A stretch of 64,000 nt of DNA, taken from Amyelois transitella. Lineage: Eukaryota; Arthropoda; Insecta; Lepidoptera; Pyralidae. The notes beneath the pieces were generated by a model that searched no databases, was not told the DNA's origin, and saw nothing but the letters and a program-made list of their open reading frames with translations. The stretch lies in the NCBI RefSeq assembly GCF_032362555.1, contig NC_083513.1, forward strand, positions 7,192,001 through 7,256,000. Direction: 5' to 3'. Below are positions 25,828 to 37,600 of this stretch, piece by piece. The position numbers were made by a program, and so were the translations under genes. Position 1 is the first letter of the stretch. Each line of letters opens with the position of its first letter.

Positions 25828-26030
25828 ACTATTGATCCTGGCTTGGGGGAGTCAGGTTTTTAAGCAGTGACTCCTATCTGACCTCCGCGACCTTTGTATG
25901 AACCTAAACCCTTATTGATTTGGGTACCACTTCATTAATGCCTAAATATGCAGGTTTCCTCATGATGTTTTCCTTTACAATAAGAGCTCATTTGTTAGTC
26001 TTCAAACTACGGGATAGTAACTACTATTAT
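25828..26030 (-). mobile_element. tRNA-derived SINE fragment, reverse
   Basis: TTGATCCTGGCTTGGGGGAG, GTGACTCCTATCTGACCTCC and GCAGGTTTCCTCATGATGTT match the family body. It sits next to the other SINE. Confidence 0.6.
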
Positions 26031-26639
26031 CTCAATCTGTGAGATGCGATTTCCCCGTAAAGTTTGAATTAATTAAAAGTTCTTCAGATTATAATTGGAA
26101 TCATTCTATCAGGCTGCAGGTAGGAAGTGAGAGCCAATTATCTACATAGTCTAAGAAGTGCACGTCGTTTCCTTGACCAGCAAGTCAAGGTACTTTTCCG
26201 TCAAACCTCTGGTTGTTCCGTGGCCTTCATTATTCGCATTCACGACAAATATCCCTGAAAGTTTATTTGTGATCTTTATAGCATCATATATATCTTTTAA
26301 TATAGTATCATGAGGTATTTTGGAATTTGTAAGGCCTGTTTTGTTTATCGTTTTTGTATTTGTCATTAAGCTCTAATAAACTTTGCCCAAGTCTTTTCTC
26401 TCTTAAATCTGTGAGCTCTTCTTTTATTTACTCATGAAAATATAATAATGATTCTAATTAAGAATTGGTTTGACCTTAGATTTTGATTACAGAATGAAAT
26501 TTGAAAATTTATTAGTTCAACGCGTTAGCTTTTATCGTTTCGTCGTCATTGATATTCTAAAAAAAGGGTGGGAGTAGTTTTTAACATATGTACCTACATA
26601 TGAACATTTTGTTACGAATTTGATGACAACAATAAAATT

Positions 26640-26951
26640 TTCAACAGTAAAGCAAATTGCCCGACTATTGTGGATAACTGTGCAGACTTAACAAATGCCG
26701 AACCCTTGATCCGTAACACGGAATCAGTTTCCAAGGTCGCAGCGATGACACTGCGTTACCGAGTTTTTGTACAGGTTGTCTCCATTGTGCAGACGTCCTC
26801 TTCACAAATGCCTGTGTCGTCATTCAGACGCATGTCCGTAAACGATTTATATCATAGGCCGGAATCACAGCGTCAATTGAGTGAAAGAGAGGTGATGTTC
26901 CTGTGGCTCGCCTGTTATTTGGTATTAATAAATTTTAATAATATTGGATAG
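26640..26951 (+). other. Unassigned protein-like open frame
   Basis: Opens after an acceptor-like TTTTCAACAG at 26638-26647 and stays open to 26951. It includes NCADLTNAEPLIRNTESVSK and SSFRRMSVNDLYHRPESQRQ. Balanced composition and locally higher GC suggest former coding sequence, a gene fragment or a transposon fragment. No domain is recognised and no partner exons are seen. Confidence 0.25.
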
Positions 26952-27687
26952 TTGATTGGTTGAACAATACAACATCTTTATACAATTATAAAAATTAGAG
27001 CACATTGCCAACCTGCTTTGAGTGGATACAACATGCATTTAGTGTAGTACTCAACTGATAAATATCATCAAAAATAGTTTGATATAAGTAAATAATATTG
27101 ATTGAGCTAGCTTGTACCGAGTTCTCCCAATATAATAAAAAAAATCCTTGAAAAAGACTTTTTTACTTTTGAAAAGTGTTTGTTATAAATTCCCAAACAC
27201 AACATAGGTATTCAATCACCTGTGATTGAAATAGGCGCCGACATTTAAAAACATCTAATTAATATTTGTAGTATCAATAAAAATTATAGAAAAGATACTA
27301 AAAATATCTATAGTATTATGATAACGAAACTGTAATTTTTAAAATCAAGTGACCGTTTCTGAATTATTAGTGAGTGGTTGTGATTTAAAATTGAATGCAC
27401 AAATAATACAATATCATTCTCTATCAATTAAACTTTGAGATTAAAACTAGACTAGATTTTGATCAATGCAATAGACATTGAACATAATTTTAAATTAGAG
27501 ATCAAAAAGAAATATAAACGATAAATTATGAGATCAAAAACAGATTTATTATAATTACTAGTTATATACAATATTAATATTTTGCAAAACCTACATTTCT
27601 GATTTCACACCGAAAAAAAATTGTAATAAAAAGTAAGATGCATTGTACTCTTAGATTGAGAAAAATGTTCAATTGTTCTGGGCTTTG

Positions 27688-30600
27688 CCAATCTAAGGTC
27701 TGCCGCGCCGATGGATGCATGGCTAGGGGCGAGCCTAGTCTCGAGCGTGCCACTTCTGCCATGGGGTTGGGCGACCCCCAGGTAATGGCTAGCCTTACCC
27801 TGGCATGCGGGGCTCTGCTGGGGCGGACAAAATTGTTCCCTTGCGTCTCGTGGGAATCGCATGGATGCAAATTTTTTGAAAGAGCACCTAAATGGCGGCG
27901 ATGGTGTCCGCACCCCATCACGTCTCGTTCCCGGCGGGAGCGGTATGCGGTCTGCTGAAAGCCGCTTTGCGACGATGAATGTAAGAGGAGGAATGAAGGA
28001 TAAAATTGAGGAAGTATGTCAGATGATGGATGAAAGACGGTTGGATGTGTTGTGCGTGAATGAAACGAAGCGGAAAGGATGCGACGCGACGCAGCAGGGC
28101 CCTTACACGGCGTATTGGTCTGGAATTTCCAGTACCAGCCGAGGCTGTCAAGGGGTCGGTCTAATCCTTTCTGCACGAATGGCTGAGTGTGTGAATGAGT
28201 ATGAGTGTGTCAGCCCTCGTCTTCTATGGATTAGGCTGAAAGTTGGAATCACTCGGATTTTCGTTTTAGGTGTTTATGCACCGTGGGATGTGGGTTCGAG
28301 GGGTACAACATCAGCAAAAAGCGAAAACGAGGAGTTCTGGAATAGTGTAAGAGAAGTATTGAAAGTTACCAAGCCAAATGAGAAGATTATTATGTTAGGT
28401 GATTTTAATGGATGGGTGGGTGTAAAGCGTGATGGATATGAAAAGGTGCTTGGTGCGTTTGGTGACGAAAAGGTGAATGATAATGGAAGAAGTGTATTAG
28501 AAATTTGTCTAGAGTGGGATCTTTTTGTGTCGAACTCAATGTTTCAACATAAAGAGATCCACACCTATACAAGAGTGGAAGGTATTTTAAAAAGTATGAT
28601 AGACTTTGTGATTGTAGATGAAAGATTGAAGAACAAAGTGCTGGATACCCGTGCATATCGCGGTGCTGGCATTGACTCGGACCATTTACTGGTGATATCC
28701 CGGATAAGGGGTATCTTCAATCGCTGGCGGCACAGGGTAAGGGAGCAAACCAGCGCTTTGGAAAGAGTGAAAGTAGAAAATTTGCAAGATATGGATGTAG
28801 GTAAGAAGTATATTAATAGACTGAAGGATGAAATTGAAGATTTAGATGAGAGGAGCAATATTGAAGATGGATGGAAGGAATTTAAAGAAAGAATTGTGAA
28901 AGTAGCTGTTGAAGTGTGTGGTGTAAGTAGAAGAAGGAAAGGGAAAAATCACAAAAATGCGTGGATGAGTAAAGATGTGCAAGAACTTGTGCGATTAAAG
29001 AAGAAAGCATGGCTGGATTTGTTAGCAGCAAAAGCTAACTTAAGAATGCAAGAGGTTATAGATGAGGATGTGAATGAAGCACGTAAGGAATATAAAAAAA
29101 TGAAAGATTTGGTTAAGAAAGCTGTGATTAGAAAGAAAGAAAAGTATAAAGAGGATTTTGATAAAAGGCTATCAGAAGACTTCCAGTCAAATCTGAAAGT
29201 ATTCTGGAAATCCGTAAGGTCAGCCCGATGAAAAACTATAACCAGAGAGCTGACTAGGATCAGATGCCAGGATGGTAGCGTTGTGAAAGGAGAAGAATGT
29301 GTGCTAAAGATATGGAAGGACTATTTTGAGAGTTTATTTGAAAAAAAGGAAGAAAATAAGAAAGAGTTCTGCTATAGCGAAGAAAAAGAGAATGAGATGG
29401 AAGGCGAAATTGAAATGTTTGAAATTGTGGAAGCACTTAAGAGTATGAAAGTGGGTAAGGCTGCCGGGTATGATAGAGTGTCGGTCGAGATGCTTAAAGC
29501 AGGAAAAGGCGTCGTAGCTAGACAGTTGTACTGCCTTTTCAATTTGTGTTGGAGAAGCGGCCGAGTACCAAAAGATTGGTGTAAGGCTGTTATTGTGCCA
29601 CTTTACAAAGGAAAAGGGTCACAACTGGACTGCAAAAATTATCGTGGTATAAGCCTGCTTAGCGTCGTCGGCAAATTGTATGCTAAGGTATTGATTAATA
29701 GAGTCAGGAATGAAACTGATGACAAAATATGGGATGCTCAAGCGGGATTTCGAAAGGGAATGGGATGTACTGATCAGGTCTTTTCTTTGCGGTGCATAGC
29801 CGAAAAGTTTTTGGCCAAGAGTCAAAAAGTCTATTGCACATTCGTGGATTTGGAAAAGGCCTATGACAGAGTTGAGAGGAATGAATTGTGGTCAGCACTT
29901 TCTATGCATGGGGTGAGCAGTCTCTTGATACGAGCACTGAAATCCTTATATGAGGATTCGAGTGCTTGTGTCAGGATAAACGGAGCGCACACTGAGTGGT
30001 TTAAGATTGAGAAAGGTGTTAGGCAGGGATGTGTTGCGTCACCGTGGCTGTTCAACCTATTTATGGATAGTTGTTTGACAGATTTGAAAGAGTCTGAAAG
30101 TGGATTAAGGATGAATGAATTACTCGTCAAATGTCTGCTCTATGCCGACGATCAGGTTATACTGGCGTCATCAGCGGAGGAGTTACAGGAGATGGTAAAC
30201 TGTATGCATGAAGCTTTAAAAGAGAAAGGAATGAAAGTGAACGTAAGTAAAACTAAAACACTGGTTTTTGAAATGGAGAAAGAAATGACAGCATGTAATA
30301 TTTTGATTGGAGGAGAAAAAGTTGAGCAAGTGAAAGAGTTTGTATATCTAGGATCAAAGTTTACATCAGATGGCAAGTGTGATAGTGATATTGAAAGGAG
30401 AGTGAACGCGGGGAACATGGTGAATGGAGCTTTGCATGCCTTTATGAGCAGTCAGAAACTATCCAAAAAGGCTCGACTGGCTGTGCACAGGGGCGTGTTG
30501 GTCCCGACATTAATGTATGGGAGTGAAAGTTGGGTATGGCAAAAGAAGCACGAAAGCAGAATAAATGCAGTGGAAATGAGAGCGTTAAGGAGTATGTTGG

Positions 30601-30992
30601 GTGTGAAATTGAGTGACCGGATAAGGAACAGCGTGATAAGGGAATGTTGTGATGTGAAAGAAGATGTAGTTACAGGAATAGAAAAGGGTATGTTGAGATG
30701 GTTCGGTCATGTGGAGAGGATGAATGAAAACAGGTTGACTAAGAAGATATACAAGGAGAGTGTGGAGGGAAAGGTCGGGGTGGGAAGACCTAGACGAACA
30801 TATCTTGATCAAATTAAGGACGTCCTGGTGAAGGGTCAGGTCAAAAGTGCCCGAAACCGCCGAGCTTGCATGAAGAGAGTTATGAATGTGGATGAAGCAA
30901 AGGAAGTATGCAGGGATCGTGGCAAGTGGAAAGAGGTAGTCTCTGCCTACCCCTCCGGGAAAGAGGCGTGAGTTTATGTATGTATGTATGTA
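27688..30992 (+). mobile_element. Nearly intact RTE-clade LINE
   Basis: A ~3.3-kb element flanked by a 14-base target-site duplication TGTTCTGGGCTTTG (27674-27687 and 30993-31006). It has a GC-rich 5' leader (27688-27860), one reading frame for endonuclease plus reverse transcriptase, a very short 3' region and a (TATG)n tail. Length, the single ORF and the simple-repeat tail fit RTE elements. The intact duplication and few defects suggest recent insertion. Confidence 0.92.
27861..30971 (+). pseudogene. LINE ORF: endonuclease + reverse transcriptase, one in-frame stop
   Basis: The frame from ATG 27861 to TGA at 30969-30971 is continuous except for a single TGA at 29229-29231 (codon 457), with ~1,036 residues in total. 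The N-terminal half is an apurinic-type endonuclease: VLCVNETK, LGDFNGWVG and GIDSDHLLV carry the Glu, Asp/Asn and Asp-His catalytic positions. The C-terminal half is a reverse transcriptase: LYKGKGSQLDCKNYRGISLL, TFVDLEKAYDRV, GVRQGCVASPWLFNL and the YADD box (30141-30152). The end, PSGKEA, is followed at once by the tail. Frames on both sides of the stop are identical, so it is a point mutation and not a frameshift. As read, it cannot make full-length protein without read-through. Confidence 0.9.
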
Positions 30993-31686
30993 TGTTCTGG
31001 GCTTTGTACAATATGCATAAACGAATATTTAACGTTTCTTAAACGTATTAATAAATTGCTATCTGAGAATCATTTGTTACTTATTTATTTAAAGAGCCTA
31101 CTCATACTTGTAATCTAGATTAAATTCTATTTTTAGATTCCTAAAACCAGTCAATCAGATCAACCGCTAACTCATTTTTTTGTTAGTCAATTACATAAGC
31201 AAAACAATGACGCGTTGATACTATGTCTCCTCGTAGATTTTATTGTCATGGGAACTTTTTGAAATCAGTACCTATATCTATTTGTAATATGAGTAAATTA
31301 GGTTAAATAAGGTTTCAGGGTTTTACAGTTTTATTATAGGTTTCCCTATCACACATTCGCATCCTGAGCTGCAAAATTTGTATACCTTACACTACATGCG
31401 TAAGAAGTGATTGTGAGGCAAAATATCAAGTGACTCTTCTCAATTTACAAACTATCGTGTCTGGGTAAAGATAATTCGGTCTAACAGCCACTGGCGATTA
31501 CGCTAAGTATGTTGGCAATCATGAAATTATTACAACGTCCGGCACTGGTACACTTACAGACAAAGGTACAAAAGCACCATAATCGGGGGGATGTGAACGA
31601 GTTGACAATACTATAATTAATTTGCGTATATAATCAAAATCACTAATTTAAGTCATGTTTTAATTTCAGATACATATGAAGCAAAC

Positions 31687-34600
31687 ATGGCTGTCTTCGA
31701 TAAAAATGACGAGAAAAATCTTAATAATTATGACTTAAATAAAACAAATGTGACTAAAAATAGTTTAAGTAATGAAAAGTCAGAGAAAGTTCCAAATGAG
31801 AAATCGGAACAAAATGATGGAGATAGCTGGAAAAAGTTGAATATATTTCAAAAGACTAAAAGAATGTTGTCCTTGATAACAGTGGAACCAATATTGGCTT
31901 GTTATGTTATGCCATCCGTCCTTTCTGCCTTGGCAACACAAAATCTCTATTTAGAAAAAGCTTGTCGTGTCAACTTACGGTATGATCATCATATTTGTGA
32001 TGCATTGACACGAAGAGAGACATCAAATTATACTCTTGAAGAAGAAGCTGTCCAGACGTTGGTTGCATCTGTGGCTGGCTGGAAAACAGTTTTACAATCA
32101 TTTCTACCATGTGGAATCTTAATATTTCTTGGAGCATATAGTGACAGAGTTGGCCAGAGAAAATTCTGCATGATTTTACCAATTGTCGGAGAGTTTTTGA
32201 CAAGCGTAGGATTGATCGTGAATACGTATTTCTTTTATGAATTACCTGTTGAAGTGGCAGCAGTAACAGAGGCTATATTTCCCGCTTTGACTGGAGGTTG
32301 GTTCACCATGTTCATGGGAGTGTTCAGCTATATAGCTGACGTGACCACAGAGGAACAGAGGACGTTACGGATTGGAATTGTGAATCTCTTTTATTCATTA
32401 GGAGTGCCAGTTGGTGCTGCTTTAAGTGGGATATTAGTGAGAAAGATTGGTTTATATGGTGTTTTTTCTTTGAGTGCGTCGTTGTACCTGATTAGTTTTT
32501 TCTACGGCTTATATAGGATCAAGGAAGTAAAGAAGACTACAACCACTGTAAGTATAAATGTTTTTATTATAAGCACATTCGTGATGTATTGACCTTAGTA
32601 TTGAATATTTCTCAGTTTACATGTAGCATCGATCATTGTGTTGTAATTAATGTACCTAATTGTGCAAAATGGCTCATTAGATGGAATAAGAAGTGTTTGT
32701 TACTTGATCGTGGTGACGATAGTTACGGTCCAGTTCCTTTTTTAAACTTAATTAACATTATCTTTAAGTATCAAACAAATAACGGATACATTGATACTAT
32801 TTATTTTTAGATAGATAATGTCATTTCATTTGAACGTGTCTTTGTACTTGTTTTGTGTTTGCATGTTGTGTATAAAATACAAAAAGGATTGTCCTACAAA
32901 AACATTATAAGGACCCGCAAGACAGATCTATGTAGACACCCTTTGAGACAGGCAAAACAGTGCACATACATATGTATATGTAGTCATCGCATAGACATAG
33001 TATGCAGTTGTAGTAGATTTCCGCATCCTTGTAATTCTCACATATAAAAAAATTATCTACAACGTTCTCTTTCTCAACATAACAATAAGATAACTTTTAT
33101 TTGTTTGATGTTTGTATGTGTATTATGTCTAGCTGTCGCAAAGTCTAGCAAACCAATGAACCCATTTTTCGGCTTTATATAATTAAAAGCTTCGTCTCCC
33201 GAGATCGTTCTTCTAATCTTGTCATAATAAACTTGCCACAGCTGTATATCTTGCTGGTTAAATATTGCACCTAGTTTGGACTCAACTTATTTCTCTGCAC
33301 AAGTATGTATGTATATAATCACATTTATATCCCTTAAGGGGTATACAGAACCAATTGTCTTGAAAAGACTGGAAAGTCACGTTCAGCTGTATGGCTTAAA
33401 CATGTAATCGAGATCTAAATAGTGACAGGTTGCCAGCCCATATCCTTAAAGAAGAATCCCAAGTTTTGTAGCCTATTCCTTTGTCTCCTTTTATGACATC
33501 CATGGGTAAGAGAGGTCCTGTTTTAAAGTGCCAGGAACGACATGGCACAGTATTTAAAAAAATAACAGACATATTGATAGTTTCCAAGCTTTTATTTTGT
33601 TATATGTATTGTCAGATGCAAGGTTGTTTTGTTTTCAACAATTGTATTTGATGGTTTGAAGATATTTACTTAATGATAGGTCCGTTTGTTTGTTTGGCAC
33701 GATTTCGGGTTGCAAAGGCATTGAAACTTAGCTGGTAATTTTTTATTCAAAACCTTGCTTGAGGTAAAGATGAGAAAAATATAAATGTTAACCTTACGTT
33801 TGCCGTTCACATATTCGTGTCATTGAATCGACGCATATTACATAACAGGTCACAAGTGATTGTGCTATAGGTACTGACTGACAATAAGCCTAAACTGTAC
33901 GCAAGTATGTTCCTTGAGATCGTTGCATACGGCGATGTAAACATATATATATTTTTAAAAACTTCATGATCAAAAGTTACTTTTCAAATATCAGAAAAAA
34001 TGTTGGAATGAAGTGAGATACAAATAAATGTGTAGCTTATAACAGAATGCATGACACTAGTTAAATAAAAGTATAACAAGACATAAATGTTTAGTAAGGT
34101 AAGAAAGATTGCAGTTAATTTCCGTTGGTATACTAAATTGAATTAAAAATGTTAATGATGTTTAATTGTTCGAGGTAAAAATGAGAAAAACTTAACGATA
34201 AATGTACTGTATAAAGAAAACCTTAAGTTTAAAGTTCGGAAGTTCCTTATTTTTCGCTACACTGCAAACTTAACTGCCTCAAATACTTCCTATAAGTTTT
34301 TGCTTAACCGTGAAAAAATATCTTTAAATTTTTTAAGTAGAATCTAAAAACTGATTATTTAAATGATCTTGTTAATGAAGCGTATTATAATTATATAATC
34401 ATCTCAAGTTCAATGACTAAATTAGGCTATCGAAGCGAAGCGGATCAATATAAAAAGTCCATCAACTTGACCCAGATCGGTGTTACACTCGGTTGAGAAG
34501 AAGGGTCTTCGGTGTTATCAAATATTCAAATTAATGTATCAATTCCTTTCTATTCCAAATTGATTAAAGTGACAATATATGGACTTTTTCTTAACGCACC

Positions 34601-37600
34601 AAAGCTAAGAACTAAAAGCAAATGTTGAAACTTCCTTTTATGTAAACTTGAACCAGGAAGATCCGTTAATGCAACATGCGGTTGTTATGTAAGAAAAAAG
34701 AAAGCAAGTGCATTCGTATTTTTTATATGTGTTTCGTATATATCTGTAAAAAGAATCCTATCCTTTTCTCATGGATGTCGTAAATAGCGACTAAGGAATA
34801 GGCTCAGTAACTTAGAATTCTTCTTTTAGGCGATAAGTTAGCAACCTGAACGGGGCCTATAATTCATTTCGGGACTGTTGGCTCTGTCATATACAAATAT
34901 AAATATTCATTTATGTTGATTGCATGAAAATTTCTATTGCACATTTTTATTATGTGTTCATATAGAAATATGACATTGCGTAGCTGCACAAAAATCCTAC
35001 ACAACCATATAATTTAATTGTTAATACTGTGTTAAATTTATTTATTTAATGTTGTTATACAAATTACAAAACATGTGGTTCTAAAGCATGTAGAACCAAC
35101 AGTCTACCATTGGGTTAAGTTATTTATTTTGCATATAATATTTGTTGTATGCAACGAATAATGTTTAATTCGTATTCGCGTTTCACAGAAAACAAACGGT
35201 TGCTGTGAATGGCTGAGGTTGTTCTTCGACATTCACCTGGTGAAGGAGACCCTGATGGTGGCTTTCAAGCAGGGCCCCAACAACAGGAGGCTGCGCGTCA
35301 TCATGCTGGTGATAGTGCTGTGCGTTGTTATCGGCCCTATTTATGGTGAGTCGTGTAGAGTTACTAGCGAAGGAACACATACACATTCATTGAAATATTC
35401 GCCTAATAATAGAACCATTTAATATCATTTCCACGGATATCGTAAAAGGCGATTAAGGAGTAGGTTTATAAACTTGGGATTCCTCTTGTAGGATATAGCT
35501 ATTACTATATGAATGTCAATTCCATCTTCAAGATTTAATTCCATAATAGGTACAGCTGAGAGCCTTTCAGTCTTTTCGAAACTGTTGACTCTGTGTTCCC
35601 TGCAAAGGATATATAGAGGTGACTATATGTAAGTATGTATGATGCATACAAAATAAAACCATAATCAGATGATTGCATGCTAACCAATGTTCACATGTTG
35701 AGAAACAACGTCATGAGGAAACTTACAGATCAGAAAATTTAATGTGTAACCATGATCCAAGCTGGCTTAGATTTCCTGTTATCAGATTTACGAAGACCAG
35801 GAGCGACCCCCTTCGTATATTTTATTAACTAACCAAGATCGTAATCAAAGGTGGACCTCGAACTTCTTTCCTTGGAGGATGCAGCCAGGAAATATGCTAG
35901 ATAGATGTTAACTAAAGGATTAATTTAAGGTCAGCAATGACTTATGCATTCCACTGCTGTAAGGCGGGTAACGTAACATTACCGTTAAATGAACTACTAA
36001 ATAGCATTATACTACGAGTATTATCGTCCTTTAGAATACCAAAATGCTTTATTCTGGGTGCAGTTTCTAAAACGAAAAATGTAGGCAGTGCTAAATGAAT
36101 AATATTATAAGACCGAGTTCCTGTACTGTCTGAAAATTTATATGCAATTGTAAATTTATAGTATACCAATTGTATCGGAGGCGTTCCACACCGCTTCACA
36201 CGCCATAAATAAAGCTGATATCCTTGACAATGAACGATACCATTCGCTTGCGCACATTCAGACTGTCATGGCGGCTTTCACCAGACACTTTCGCCTTCTA
36301 GGTGGAAATCCAACTATACAAATAAGACGCACTTCATAATTTATGTACATAATTAATTTTGGTTCGAGTCTAAAGTCTAACTACTCAATTAAGTTAAATT
36401 TCGTTTGCGATTTGCGATTAATTCTCTACGACGAAGCAAAAACTGTAGAGTAATGGACATCTCCGATGTTAATTATCATTATTTTTTTTATGTTATTTTA
36501 ATTCTTAATTATTTTAAGTGCATCCTTGTTCAAAACAATGGAAATACCTGTGTTTTTGAGATCACATGAACTTGGATATATACGCAGAGAGACTTTTTTG
36601 TGGTGTGGAATGTAAAGGATAGGTAATATTAAAGATTGCTTAGCTCCGCCTGTTTAAAATTAAAAATCTCGTTTGTTCCAATCACAACTCCGCCAAATCA
36701 TTTTCTAGTGCTTACAAAGAAAAAGAATTTCAGAAATTTTGACTTCACGTTATATTTCAGCCACTCAAACAAATCAGTAATGAAAAAGTTTGATATACTC
36801 GTAAATTAATAAAAAAAAATAAGTACTAACGCTCTGAGAATTGCACCTAGGATTAAGCGTGGATAAGCATTACTGAGGTGTTATAAAGCAAAACTTGCTG
36901 ACTTTATAACTAAATACTGCAGATTTCTCTTTAGCCACATCATTACACAATCTTTTGCCAAGTCGTTCTGTTGCAAGCACTAAGTTGTTGGTTTATGTAA
37001 ATACAACCTATTATATCACTTTAAGTACATCGTTTTAGTTTTTTCATATATTTCATATAAACATCTACAAAGACTCCTCTTCTCATCTGTTAAAACATAG
37101 ACATTTAATTTTAGTGACTGAAAATATCCAAATTTTTAATATTCATAAGTATTGACTAATTTGTACATAACTTCTATGCTAAGGTTCCTATCCAAATTAA
37201 AAATTTCTATTCATTTATTGTGAACATCTCTTGTGGGACATTGGGAACATCTCTTTGTCTTTCAAAGACAACATCCCCTTTTGCCGCATTATATTTAATG
37301 AAATTACAATTATTTTCAGGTGAAATGTCTGTGATGTATCTATTTACGAGGTACCGCTTCAACTGGAATGAGGTGGACTTCAGTATGTTCTCCACTTATG
37401 CTATGTGTACTTCATTAGTAGGTAAGACATTTTCAATAATGAATTAAATCTAAGCAATTTCTACATACAATTTAGGCGTTTAAAAATAATAATTGAATAG
37501 TTTATGAAATAATAATAATAATGTAACCTGTTCTATAAATTAAGATAAAATAAATTTTTTTGCCTATAAAAATTTAAAAAATTTACGCCATCCTACGAAT

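Noticed and set aside
27574-28176. 200-residue minus-strand ORF
   Set aside because: It is antisense to the LINE 5' end and endonuclease region and is a shadow of that frame.
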